Shown: positions 17,159 through 25,276 of the stretch, piece after piece
Numbering within the stretch: position 1 is the stretch's first letter
How the letters are laid out: every line of letters starts with the position of its first letter
Origin: Actinomycetota bacterium
GTDB lineage: Bacteria; Actinomycetota; Actinomycetes; Propionibacteriales; Propionibacteriaceae
Assembly: GCA_020161795.1 (NCBI GenBank)
Contig: JAIUOR010000038.1
Coordinates: forward strand, 1 to 49,390
DNA length: 49,390 nt
Direction: 5' to 3'
Made by a program: the position numbers and the translations under genes
Notes under the pieces: generated by a model
Told to the model about the DNA's origin: nothing
Databases searched by the model: none
What the model saw: the letters and a program-made list of their open reading frames with translations, nothing else

Positions 17159-18034
17159 ATGACCGCAGTTGCCACGTCCGTCGTCGCGCCCCGGGGACGG
17201 TCGCGCGACCCTCGTGGCGCGGGCCGTCGGTGGCGCACCGCCCTGTGCCTCGTGGCCGCCCTGGCCGTCGGCGGATGCGGCGTCCCGGCATCGCCGCCGT
17301 CAGCCGCCGAGCCCGTGGCGCAGCCCGTCTCGGCCAGTCTCACCGCAGCGGTACGTCCGTCAGCCACGACCAAGCCGCTGACCGGCAGGACGATCGTGGT
17401 GGATCCCGGCCACAACGGGAAGTACAGGAAGTCGTTCAACACCAAGAAGGTGCCGGCCGGCAACGGCAGGAAGAAGGCCTGCAACTCCTCGGGCACGGCC
17501 GGCAAGGGGCTCTCCGAGCACGCCTACAACTGGGCGCAGGCCAAGCTGCTGAAGAAGGAACTCGAGAAGCGCGGAGCCACCGTGCTGCTGACCCGCACGA
17601 ACGACTCCGGCCTCGGCCCCTGCGTCGACAAGCGCGCCAAGGTGGCCAATGACGCCCGCGCCGACCTGCTGATCTCGATTCACGCCGACGGCAACTACGC
17701 CAAGAAGGCCCGCGGTTTCCACATCATCGTCTCCAAGACCATGGCCGGTGGCTCCGAGCTGGAGAAGAAGTCGAAGCAGCTGGCCAAGCTTGTCCGCGCC
17801 GAACTGAAGGAGCACACCTCGATGCCCCGTTCGACCTACATCGGACGCGGGACGGCGCTCAGCCCACGCTCGGACATCGCGACCCTGAACCTGCTGAAGC
17901 GGACGCCCGGCATCATGATGGAGATGGGGAACATGCGGAACAGCAAGGATCTCAAGCTCATGAAGTCGAAGGCCTTCCGCAAGCAGGTCGCCGTCGCCCT
18001 GGCCGACGCGGCCGAGCAGACGCTGACCTCCTAG
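17159..18034 (+). CDS. N-acetylmuramoyl-L-alanine amidase (Amidase_3) lipoprotein
   Basis: A 291-residue cell-wall hydrolase that cuts the amide between N-acetylmuramic acid and the stem peptide. The signal sequence ends in the lipobox VGGC (Cys40), so the enzyme is anchored outside the membrane. The catalytic domain starts at about 77: VDPGHNG (His85), LSEHAYNW (Glu120) and SIHADG (His175) are the zinc ligands, and MEMGNM (Glu255) is the catalytic acid/base. The family start is kept, with GGAG just before the ATG at 17159 and a possible -10 TAGGGT near 17123. No wall-binding repeats are present. Confidence 0.9.
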   Translation: MTAVATSVVAPRGRSRDPRGAGRRWRTALCLVAALAVGGCGVPASPPSAAEPVAQPVSASLTAAVRPSATTKPLTGRTIVVDPGHNGKYRKSFNTKKVPAGNGRKKACNSSGTAGKGLSEHAYNWAQAKLLKKELEKRGATVLLTRTNDSGLGPCVDKRAKVANDARADLLISIHADGNYAKKARGFHIIVSKTMAGGSELEKKSKQLAKLVRAELKEHTSMPRSTYIGRGTALSPRSDIATLNLLKRTPGIMMEMGNMRNSKDLKLMKSKAFRKQVAVALADAAEQTLTS

Positions 18035-18163
18035 CCTCCCGGCCGGGGCCATCCGCTCCCCCGGAATCGCGCCGATCGGGCGCCGCCCTGCCCTGCGAGG
18101 CTTGACCGCGCCGTGGGCTGAACCGTGCCACCGGATCGAGATCGGATCGTAACGAAGAAACCG

Positions 18164-18192
18164 TTGATCCGTCGGCCGCTATTCATTATAAA
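18164..18192 (+). promoter_or_regulatory. Promoter of the sugar uptake operon with overlapping palindrome
   Basis: TTGATC (18164-18169) and TATAAA (18187-18192) are 17 bases apart, an ideal housekeeping promoter that predicts initiation near 18199. The -10 lies inside the palindrome CATT-ATA-AATG (18184-18194), and GTTAAC follows at about 18198. This AT-rich island in GC-rich DNA is a good place for the ROK regulator encoded two genes downstream to bind. The remainder of 18035-18163 shows no gene. Confidence 0.65.
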
Positions 18193-18251
18193 TGCTTGTT
18201 AACTATTGGCAGTGTACGGGAGGAGCCGTCCACAAATCGAAAGGACCTGCC

Positions 18252-19373
18252 ATGGGTTCCGCCAGAATTCTCATCGCGACGGGAGCCAGCCTCCTGCTGG
18301 CCAGCCTCGCCGCCTGTAGCAGCACCACTCCACCAGCCACCACGACCACCCCTCCGGGCGCCGCAACGACGCCGGCCGAACCCGGGGGCGAGACGCAGGG
18401 CAAGATCGCCGTCCTGCTCCCCGACTCCAAGTCCGCCGCCCGCTGGGAGACCGCCGACCGCGTCTTCTTCGAGAAGGCATTCCAGGAGGCCGGCCTGACG
18501 GCCGACGACTACATCATCAGCAACGCCGAGGGTGACGCGGCGGTGCAGCGGACCCAGGCCGACCAGGCCATCACCGACGGCGCCAAGGTGCTGCTGCTGG
18601 TGAACCTCGACAACGGCTCGGGTTCGGCCATCATCGACGCCGCCCACGCCCAGGGCCTGAAGGTCATCGACTACGACCGGATGACGGTCGGCGGCCAGGC
18701 CGACTACTACGTCAGCGGCGACGCCACCGAGGCCGGACGCCTCCAGGGCCAGGGCCTGGTCGAGGATCTGAAGTCCGTCGACAAGCCGAATGTCGCGATC
18801 CTGGACGGCGCACCGACCGACTCCTTCGCCCTCGATCTGGCGAAGGGCTACGGCGAGGTGCTCGATCCGCTGTTCGCCGACGGCTCGTTCGTGAAGGTCG
18901 ACCAGCAGGCCGTCAAGGACTGGGACGGCGCCACCGCGCTGACCATCTTCGAGCAGATCCTGATCGCCTCGAACAACAAGGTCGACGGCGCGATCGCCGC
19001 CAACGACACCCTCGCCAACGCCATCATCTCGGCGCTGAAGTCGAAGCAACTGCCGATGATCCCGGTGAGCGGCCTGGACGGCGAGGTCAAGGCGCTGCAG
19101 CACATCCTGGCCGGCGAGCAGACCTTCACCGTCTACTTCTCCTACGGCACCCAGGCGGGCCTGGCGGCGAACCTGGCCGTCGAACTGCTCCGGGGTCAGG
19201 AGCCCACCGGAATCACCGCCACCGCCGACAACGAGGGACGGGCTGTGCCCGCCCTGCTGATCGATCCGGTGACCGTCCGGGCCGACAACATCGAGCAGAC
19301 GGTGATCGCCGACGGCCTGATCACCTGGGATGACATCTGCATCGGCGAGTACGCCCAGTTCTGCAAGCAGTGA
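18252..19373 (+). CDS. Sugar ABC transporter substrate-binding lipoprotein (XylF/RbsB-like)
   Basis: A 373-residue periplasmic-binding-protein type I lipoprotein that captures a sugar outside the cell for the ATPase and permease encoded at 21582 and 22355. The lipobox is SLAAC (Cys22), followed by a Thr/Pro-rich linker. The mature part begins GKIAVLLPDSKSAARWETAD and shows the XylF-like run of conserved turns: IISNAEGDAAVQRTQADQAI, VIDYDRM, YVSGDATEAGRLQG, GAIAANDTLANAII and VSGLDGEVKALQHI. The resemblance is to D-xylose-binding proteins, but the clustered enzymes are hexose-phosphate types, so the ligand may be a different sugar. The ATG at 18252 follows AAAGGA. Confidence 0.9.
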   Translation: MGSARILIATGASLLLASLAACSSTTPPATTTTPPGAATTPAEPGGETQGKIAVLLPDSKSAARWETADRVFFEKAFQEAGLTADDYIISNAEGDAAVQRTQADQAITDGAKVLLLVNLDNGSGSAIIDAAHAQGLKVIDYDRMTVGGQADYYVSGDATEAGRLQGQGLVEDLKSVDKPNVAILDGAPTDSFALDLAKGYGEVLDPLFADGSFVKVDQQAVKDWDGATALTIFEQILIASNNKVDGAIAANDTLANAIISALKSKQLPMIPVSGLDGEVKALQHILAGEQTFTVYFSYGTQAGLAANLAVELLRGQEPTGITATADNEGRAVPALLIDPVTVRADNIEQTVIADGLITWDDICIGEYAQFCKQ

Positions 19374-19392
19374 GCTAGAACAGAGCCGAGAG

Positions 19393-20652
19393 ATGAGGAC
19401 CAGGACCCCACTCACCCCCGCGGACTCCCCGAGCCTGCTGCGCCAGATGAACCTGGCGGTCGTGCTGCGGGAGATCCGCCGGTCCGGTCCCATCTCCCGG
19501 CCCACCATCGCGCGCGAGACCGGTCTGTCGAATCCGACCGTGACCCATGTCGTCCAGCTCCTCCTGGACAAGGGCTATGTCGTCGAGACCGGCTCCGGCG
19601 CGGACTCCCCCGAACCCAAGCGTCCCGGGCCGCGGGCCCGGTACCTGACCTTCCGCTCCGATCTGGGCTACCTGCTCGGTATCGACTCCGGAGCGGACAA
19701 CACCGTCTCCAAGCTCGCCGACCTCTCCGGAACCATCCTGGCCACAGCCCGGATGGCCCACGACCGGGATCCCGATCGCGCCCACGTGCTGAACGCGATC
19801 CGCACCACCTCCGCCGAGGTGCTCACGCAGGCCGGGGTCACCGCGTCCCAGCTGCGCGCGGTGGTGATCGGCACCCCAGGAGTCGTCGACCCGGTCACCG
19901 GCGAGCTGTCGCTGGCACCCCAGATCGAGGGCTGGGAAGGCCTCGCCCTGGCCGACGAACTGCGCGATCTGGCCGGCTGCCCGATCGTGGCGGAGAACGA
20001 GGCGAACCTCTCGTTGCTGGCCGAGCGCTGGCAGGGCGGCGCCCAGGCCACCGACCACGTCGTCTACGTGCAGTTCGGCGTCGGCATCGGCGGCGCGCTG
20101 CTGGTCGGCGGCGAGCTCTACCGCGGTAGCGCCGGCGCGGCCGGTGAGTTCGCCTACCTGGCGACCACCGATCCCGAGGAGGAGGATCCACGCCGCTCCT
20201 CGGCGGGGCGGTTCGAATGGTTCGCCGGCGGCGGCGCCTACCAGCGCCACGGCGCCGAGGCCGCCCGGCGGCCGGAGGGCGCACTGCTGCTGGAACTCGC
20301 CGGCGGGGATCCGGATGCGGTGACCGCGCGGGTGGTGTTCGAGGCCGCCGCGCATTCCGATCCCGCTGCGACGCGGATCGCCGACGAGCTGCTGGCACGG
20401 GTCGGCCGCGGCCTGGCCAACATCGCGACCGTGCTGAACCCGAGCCTGATCCTGATCGGCGGCGGCATCAGCACCGCGGGGAACCTCGTCCTGGAGCCGA
20501 TCCAACGGCTGGTCACCCAACTTGTCCCGTACCCCCCGCGGATCGAACTCAGCCGGCTGGGCGCCAACGGCACCGTCCTGGGCGCCGTGCGCCGCGCCAT
20601 GCAGATCGCCAACGAGCGTCTCTACAACTTCACCGATGAGTTGCCCCACTAG
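19393..20652 (+). CDS. ROK family transcriptional regulator
   Basis: A 419-residue regulator. An N-terminal winged helix (about 12-70: LLRQMNLAVVLREIRRSGPISRPTIARETGLSNPTVTHVV) is followed by a ROK actin-like sugar-kinase fold with GIDSGADNTVSKLADLSG, VVIGTPGVVDPVTG, NEANL, FGVGIGGALLVGG and LILIGGGIS. The lysine-containing phosphate motif and the CxCGxxGC zinc motif of ROK kinases are not evident, consistent with a pure sensor of sugar or sugar phosphate. It lies 19 bases behind the binding protein gene and inside the operon, so it is probably autoregulated through the promoter near 18164-18200. Confidence 0.88.
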   Translation: MRTRTPLTPADSPSLLRQMNLAVVLREIRRSGPISRPTIARETGLSNPTVTHVVQLLLDKGYVVETGSGADSPEPKRPGPRARYLTFRSDLGYLLGIDSGADNTVSKLADLSGTILATARMAHDRDPDRAHVLNAIRTTSAEVLTQAGVTASQLRAVVIGTPGVVDPVTGELSLAPQIEGWEGLALADELRDLAGCPIVAENEANLSLLAERWQGGAQATDHVVYVQFGVGIGGALLVGGELYRGSAGAAGEFAYLATTDPEEEDPRRSSAGRFEWFAGGGAYQRHGAEAARRPEGALLLELAGGDPDAVTARVVFEAAAHSDPAATRIADELLARVGRGLANIATVLNPSLILIGGGISTAGNLVLEPIQRLVTQLVPYPPRIELSRLGANGTVLGAVRRAMQIANERLYNFTDELPH

Positions 20653-20661
20653 GAGAGTCAG

Positions 20662-21579
20662 ATGAGCTTCAGCTACGCCCTGTCCAGCTTCCTCCCGTTC
20701 CGCGACGTCGAGGCCTGCGCCGTGGCCCGCCGGATCACCAAGGACGAGATCACCCGGCACCCCAACCCCGACTTCCAGATTCGGGTGATCGAGGACGACG
20801 CCGAGTTCTACGGCAGGTTCGCCCACGATCTGGTCGACCGGATCCGCCAGGCCCGGGAGGCCGGCAACCGGTTCGTCGCGATCCTTCCGGTCGGCCCGGT
20901 GCCGCAGTACGCCGAGGCGGCGCGGATCATCAACGCCGAGCGGCTGAGCCTCGATCACATGACCACGTTCAACATGGACGAGTACGCCAACGAGGACGGC
21001 CAGACCGCGCCGCCGGAGTGGGAGGGCTCCTTCCAGACCGCGATGTGGCGCAACTTCTTCGGCCTGGTCGACCCAGAGCTCCGGCCGAGACCGGAGAACA
21101 TCCACTTCCCCGACACGGCCAACATCGACCGCTACTCGGCGATGATCGAGGACGCCGGCGGCGCGGATGCCTGCTACGGCGGGATCGGCTGGAGCGGCCA
21201 CATCGCCTTCTGGGAGCCGCAGCTCGGCGCCGAGTTCGACGGCGACCTGGACGCCTACAAGGCCGCTCCCGGACGGATCGTCGAACTGCATCCGATGACG
21301 ATCATGCAGAACGCCCTGCACTCCTTCAGCTCGGACTGGTCGTGGGTGCCGCCCAAGGCGGCCACCATCGGGCCGAAGGACATCCTGGGCGCCAGGCACC
21401 GCTCCTTCTGGCTGGATGGCCATCTCGGCGGCGGAGCGTCCTGGCAGCGGTTCATCGCGCGCCTGGTCGCCCACGGCCCGGTGAACGAGTTCGTCCCCGG
21501 CTCCCTGCTGCAGGAGACCCGCTGCGACTACACGATTCTCGGCCAGGTGGCCAACGACGTCGTGATCGATATGGCCTGA
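20662..21579 (+). CDS. NagB-like sugar-phosphate isomerase with altered active site
   Basis: A 305-residue protein of the glucosamine-6-phosphate deaminase/6-phosphogluconolactonase fold. FNMDEY (103-108) matches the NagB catalytic-base motif. GGIGWSGHIAFWEP (173-186) matches NagB GVGNDGHIAFNEP, but Ser178 replaces the catalytic Asp141 of E. coli NagB and both Asn positions are Trp. His180 and Glu185 are kept. It also carries some 40 extra residues at the N-terminus. Genuine deamination of glucosamine 6-phosphate is therefore doubtful; an aldose-ketose isomerase on another sugar phosphate is possible. It starts nine bases after the ROK stop and is followed two bases later by the ATPase gene. 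Confidence 0.8.
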   Translation: MSFSYALSSFLPFRDVEACAVARRITKDEITRHPNPDFQIRVIEDDAEFYGRFAHDLVDRIRQAREAGNRFVAILPVGPVPQYAEAARIINAERLSLDHMTTFNMDEYANEDGQTAPPEWEGSFQTAMWRNFFGLVDPELRPRPENIHFPDTANIDRYSAMIEDAGGADACYGGIGWSGHIAFWEPQLGAEFDGDLDAYKAAPGRIVELHPMTIMQNALHSFSSDWSWVPPKAATIGPKDILGARHRSFWLDGHLGGGASWQRFIARLVAHGPVNEFVPGSLLQETRCDYTILGQVANDVVIDMA

Positions 21580-21581
21580 CG

Positions 21582-22358
21582 ATGCCGGACGAAACCCTTC
21601 TCGAATTGCACCGGGTGTCGAAGAACTTCGGCGCGGTCCAGGCCCTCTACCAGGTCGATCTGACCGTGCGGGCCGGCGAGATCGTGGCGCTGGTCGGCGA
21701 CAACGGCGCCGGCAAGTCGACGTTGATCAAGTCGGTGGCCGGCATCCATCCGATCAGCGAGGGCGAACTGCGCTGGCTGGGCAGGCCGGTGACCGTGCGC
21801 AGCCCCAAGGACGCCTCCGAGCTCGGCATCGAAGTGGTCTACCAGGATCTCGCGCTGGCCGACAACCTCGACGTCGTCGAGAACATGTTCCTCGGACGCG
21901 AGATGCTGACCCGGAGCCGCCAGCTGGATGCCAACAGCATGGAACGCCGCGCGCTGGACACCCTCGACGAGCTGGCGGTGACCACGATCACCTCGGTGCG
22001 ACGGCCGGTCGCGGCGCTCTCGGGCGGGCAACGCCAGTCGGTGGCGGTGGCCAAGGCAGTGATGTGGAGCGCCCGGCTGGTGATCCTCGACGAGCCGACC
22101 GCCGCCCTGGGCGTCGCCCAGACCCGGCACGTCCTGAATCTGGTGACCCGGCTCGGCGAGCAGGGCCTCGGCGTCCTGCTGGTCTCGCACAACCTGCACG
22201 ACGTGTTCGAGGTCGCCGACCGGATCGTCGTACTGCGGCTGGGCCAGAACGTGGCCGAGTTCGACCGCAGGACCGCCACCCAGGCCGAGGTGGTTCATGC
22301 CATCACCGCCGGCGCCCTCGCCCGGGTGCCCGGCCAGGCCGGAGAGGCGGATTCGTGA
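21582..22358 (+). CDS. Sugar ABC transporter ATPase, single domain
   Basis: A 258-residue ATPase with Walker A GDNGAGKST (39-47), the Q-loop YQDLAL, signature LSGGQRQS and Walker B LVILDEPTAALG, then SHNL for the H-loop. The sequence is of the monosaccharide importer class (XylG/RbsA/MglA). Classical members have two tandem ATPase domains in about 500 residues; this has one and should act as a homodimer, as in FrcA-type systems. The ATG starts two bases after the NagB-like stop, and the gene overlaps the permease by four bases (GTGA). Confidence 0.9.
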   Translation: MPDETLLELHRVSKNFGAVQALYQVDLTVRAGEIVALVGDNGAGKSTLIKSVAGIHPISEGELRWLGRPVTVRSPKDASELGIEVVYQDLALADNLDVVENMFLGREMLTRSRQLDANSMERRALDTLDELAVTTITSVRRPVAALSGGQRQSVAVAKAVMWSARLVILDEPTAALGVAQTRHVLNLVTRLGEQGLGVLLVSHNLHDVFEVADRIVVLRLGQNVAEFDRRTATQAEVVHAITAGALARVPGQAGEADS

Positions 22359-23581
22359 GCACGGCACAACAGACCTCCGAGAACAGGGGCCCGCTCGCCG
22401 CCCTCGGCGACGCCGCCCGGACGCGGCTGCTGGAGATCCGCAACGGCGAGCTGGGATCCCTGCCCATCGTCATCGGCATCATCCTGCTGGCGATCATCTT
22501 CCAGAGCCTCAACAGCAACTACCTGACGCCCAACAACTTCGTGAACCTGATGGTGCAGGGCGCCGCCATGACAGCGATCGCCATGGGCATCGTCTTCGTC
22601 CTGCTGATCGGCGAGATCGACCTGTCGGTCGGCTACGTCTCGGGCGTCGCGGCCGTCCTGATGGCCCTACTGCTGCGGCCGGACGACAATCAGTGGCCCA
22701 CCGCCGTCGTGCTCCCGCTGGCCATCCTCACCGGCGCGGCGATCGGCGGCCTGCACGGGTTGCTGATCACCAAGCTCAACCTGCCGTCCTTCGTGGTGAC
22801 CCTGGCCGGCCTGCTGGCCTGGAACGGGGTCGTCCTGCTGCTGATCAGCAACAACGGCTCGATCATCATCCAGGACGCGGTGGTGGTGAGCCTGACCAGC
22901 TCCTTCCTGCCGCCCTGGCTGGCCTGGGCGCTCCTGGTCGCCTGCGTCGTCGGGTACGCCGCCGTGCAGCTGACCCGCCGCCGCAACCGGCTGGCGAGCC
23001 GACTCTCGGTCGAGCCCTCCCTGCTCACCTGGCTGCGGGTGGCCGCGCTGGCGATCGCCGGCGCCGTGACCGTCGCTGTGGCGAACCTCAGCCTGGGCAT
23101 CCCGTACGTCTTCGTCCTGCTCGGCGCGTTCTTCGTGCTCTGGACGTACGTGCAGAACCGCACCCAGTTCGGCACCTGGGTGTTCGCCATCGGCGGCAGC
23201 CTGGAGGCCGCCCGGCGGGCGGGCATCAACACCGACCGGGTACGGATCGCCTGCTTCATGATCTCGTCCTCGATGGCGGCCGTCGGCGGCATCATCCTGG
23301 CGTCGCGGCTGCGGTCGGTGGACACCAATGTCGGCGGCGGCTCGCTGCTGCTCTACTCCATCGCCGCCGCGGTGATCGGCGGCACCTCCCTGTTCGGCGG
23401 ACGCGGCAGCGCGAAGGCGGCCATCCTCGGCGCACTGGTGATCGCGGCCATCGACAACGGGCTGGGCCTGCTGGGGCTGGGTTCCGGCCAGAAGTTCGTC
23501 ATCACCGGCCTGGTGCTGCTGATCGCGGTGACAGTGGACGCGCTCTCCCGCCGCGGCCACGCCGAGGCGGGCAAGCACTAG
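22355..23581 (+). CDS. Sugar ABC transporter permease (XylH/RbsC-like)
   Basis: A 408-residue inner-membrane permease with about ten hydrophobic helices. Family markers are GIVFVLLIGEIDLSVGYVSG, LNLPSFVVTLAGLLAWNGVVLL, NRTQFGTWVFAIGGSLEAARRAGINTDRV and GGTSLFGGRGS. The middle loop (RRRNRLASRLSVEPS) and overall length match the XylH subgroup. The GTG start overlaps the ATPase stop. It is the last gene of the plus-strand operon and ends 20 bases from the convergent SIS-domain gene. Confidence 0.9.
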   Translation: MSTAQQTSENRGPLAALGDAARTRLLEIRNGELGSLPIVIGIILLAIIFQSLNSNYLTPNNFVNLMVQGAAMTAIAMGIVFVLLIGEIDLSVGYVSGVAAVLMALLLRPDDNQWPTAVVLPLAILTGAAIGGLHGLLITKLNLPSFVVTLAGLLAWNGVVLLLISNNGSIIIQDAVVVSLTSSFLPPWLAWALLVACVVGYAAVQLTRRRNRLASRLSVEPSLLTWLRVAALAIAGAVTVAVANLSLGIPYVFVLLGAFFVLWTYVQNRTQFGTWVFAIGGSLEAARRAGINTDRVRIACFMISSSMAAVGGIILASRLRSVDTNVGGGSLLLYSIAAAVIGGTSLFGGRGSAKAAILGALVIAAIDNGLGLLGLGSGQKFVITGLVLLIAVTVDALSRRGHAEAGKH

Positions 23582-23601
23582 CCGATCGGTGGGACATCGG
23601 G

Positions 23602-24159
23602 TTATTCGAGATTGGCGTGATGACGCCACAGCCCGTGCAGGTCGAGGCCGTCCCGCTCGATCAGCATGAGGGCGATGCAGTCGCCCAGCAGCAGGAGACA
23701 CTGCTCGAACAGGCTGGTCATGGGCTGAACCGACGGCACCTCGCCGTCCAGCCCGAGCTTGGTCTGGACCGGGATGCGCACGAAGACGTCGGCGAACTCG
23801 CGCATGGAGCTGTTGGGGTTCGATCCGATGTGCGCGACCCGCGCCCCGTGCTGACGCGCCTTCCTCGCGATCGCCAGCGGGACGGCGCTCTCGCCGCTGC
23901 CGGAGCCCACGATGAGCAGGTCGGCGGTAGAGATGGCCGGCTCGGTGATCTGGCCGACGACGACGGTGTCGATGCCCAGGTGCGCCAAGCGCTTCGCGAT
24001 GGCCTGGAGCGAGAGCATGACCCGTCCGACCCCGACGAAGAAGACCCGGTCGGCCCGCCGGATCTCGGCGATCAGCGCCTCGACGTCGACGGCCGGGATC
24101 GCCGTCATCATCTGCTCGATCTCCGCGGTGATCCGGCGCTGGACGTCGTCGTAGCTCAT
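23602..24159 (-). CDS. SIS-domain sugar isomerase (HxlB-like 6-phospho-3-hexuloisomerase relative)
   Basis: A 185-residue single SIS-domain protein. The N-terminal helix is followed by VFFVGVGRVMLSLQAIAKRLAHLG (about 39-62), VVGQITEPAI, then SGSGE (86-90) and PMTSLFEQCLLLLGD, which is the PHI/HxlB layout. PHI converts 3-hexulose 6-phosphate and fructose 6-phosphate. Here GRSG of PHI is GRVM, so the phosphate-binding Ser is missing. No hexulose-phosphate synthase gene is present in the window. It converges on the sugar operon, so it probably works on the same sugar. Promoter TACTGT and a GGGGGA ribosome site precede the ATG. Confidence 0.82.
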   Translation of the reverse strand: MSYDDVQRRITAEIEQMMTAIPAVDVEALIAEIRRADRVFFVGVGRVMLSLQAIAKRLAHLGIDTVVVGQITEPAISTADLLIVGSGSGESAVPLAIARKARQHGARVAHIGSNPNSSMREFADVFVRIPVQTKLGLDGEVPSVQPMTSLFEQCLLLLGDCIALMLIERDGLDLHGLWRHHANLE

Positions 24160-24192
24160 GCCGCGTCCCCCGCCGGCTCAGCGGATGCGACC

Positions 24193-24198
24193 ACAGTA
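24193..24198 (-). promoter_or_regulatory. -10 box of the SIS-isomerase gene
   Basis: TACTGT on the minus strand predicts initiation near 24186 and a 27-base leader with GGGGGA before the ATG at 24159. The rest of 24199-24327 shows no gene. Confidence 0.5.
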
Positions 24199-24327
24199 TG
24201 CGGGCCGCCTGTCCGGCTGGGCCCCTGAGGCGTCTCTGCGTGGCGTCCGTGCAGCGCCGCTTTCCTGCCTCCGGCAGTCGGAGGAGGGAACCACTAGAAC
24301 AACAGGGCCGTTGATGATGTCTTTCGA

Positions 24328-24401
24328 TGGAGCGGATGACGGGAATCGAACCCGCACTGTCAGCTTGGGAAGCTGATGTTCTACCATTGAACTACATCCG
24401 C
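24328..24401 (-). tRNA. tRNA-Gly (anticodon CCC)
   Basis: On the minus strand a full cloverleaf folds: acceptor GCGGATG/CATCCGC, D arm GTTC/GAAC, anticodon stem TCAGC/GCTGA around the loop TTCCCAA, and T arm with GTTCGATTC. Anticodon CCC reads GGG glycine codons. The discriminator T is followed by an encoded CCA, giving 74 nt in all. It is a single tRNA, not a cluster. Confidence 0.96.
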
Positions 24402-24429
24402 GAGCGCCCGCTGCCCGGGCCGCTCAGGC

Positions 24430-24435
24430 AGTCTA
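24430..24435 (-). promoter_or_regulatory. -10 box of the tRNA-Gly gene
   Basis: TAGACT on the minus strand lies 29 bases upstream of the mature tRNA 5' end, a normal distance for a tRNA precursor leader. No clear -35 is seen. Confidence 0.45.
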
Positions 24436-24605
24436 GCCGCGATCGGCAGGCCTCGCACACCGAGTGGCCGACGCCCCGGCGACAGCGATTCCGAGTTCCC
24501 ACGGCCGACGGCTCAGGCTGCCGGCGTCCGGGATCACCCGGAACCGACCCGGGAGAGTTCAGCGGCGGGTAGCCGCCGGACCCTCGCGCGCGTAGCGTCG
24601 AGGAC

Positions 24606-25250
24606 ATGACTGTTTCTCCCACTGAGCCCACCGACGTCGGCCCGGCCGTCGGCGGCGACATCTCCGCGACCGAGGCCGATCGCGAGCATGTGGTTACGCT
24701 GCTCGTCGCGGCCACCAACGAGGGTCTGCTTCCCGCCGCCGAGCGGGACCGTCGGATCACCCAGGCTCGCATGGCGGAGACCTTCGACGATCTGGTTCCG
24801 CTGACCCGCGACCTGGTGTCGGTCGACGGGCCGGTGGCGCGGCCGATCGCGACGCCCACGCCCTCCCCCGTCCAGGTCGATGTAGCCGGGGCCAGCGACG
24901 CCGCCGACCAGGTGGTCGCCGTCTTCTCCGGCGCCAGCCGCGCAGGGCACTGGCGGGTGCGCCGCAACACCTCCGTGCTGACCCTCTTCGGCGGTGCCGA
25001 CCTCGACGCGTCCGAGGCCGTCTTCGAGGCCGAGACCATCACCGTCAACGTCTTCTGCATGTTCGGCGGATTCACGCTGAAGGTACCGGAGGGCGTCGAG
25101 GTGCGCAGCGAGGTCTCCGGCATCTTCGGCGGCACGGACGTGAAGGTGTCCCCGCCGCAGCCCGGCGCACCGCTGGTTCTCCTCAAGGGCGCCGCCATCT
25201 TCGGTGGGGTCGAGGTGCGCAACCCCAAGCAGAAACGGCGCAAGGCCTGA
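24606..25250 (+). CDS. DUF1707 / LiaF-like cell-envelope protein
   Basis: A 214-residue protein without clear membrane helices. Residues about 18-72 (ISATEADREHVVTLLVAATNEGLLPAAERDRRITQARMAETFDDL) are a DUF1707 domain, a SHOCT-like module common in actinobacteria. Residues about 115-205 form the repetitive beta structure of the LiaF C-terminal/DUF2154 domain (VLTLFGGADLD, CMFGGFTLKVPEGVEV, GIFGGTDVKV, AIFGGVEVRNP). Such proteins are linked to envelope stress signalling. The ATG is fixed by TAGCGT (24593-24598) seven bases upstream, so it is leaderless. It is followed 26 bases on by the PH-domain pair. Confidence 0.85.
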   Translation: MTVSPTEPTDVGPAVGGDISATEADREHVVTLLVAATNEGLLPAAERDRRITQARMAETFDDLVPLTRDLVSVDGPVARPIATPTPSPVQVDVAGASDAADQVVAVFSGASRAGHWRVRRNTSVLTLFGGADLDASEAVFEAETITVNVFCMFGGFTLKVPEGVEVRSEVSGIFGGTDVKVSPPQPGAPLVLLKGAAIFGGVEVRNPKQKRRKA

Positions 25251-25276
25251 CACCCCAGCGGAATAGGCTGGGCTCC

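Noticed and set aside
24160-24605. Prophage or island attachment at tRNA-Gly
   Set aside because: No second copy of the tRNA 3' end, integrase or mobility gene is seen on either side.
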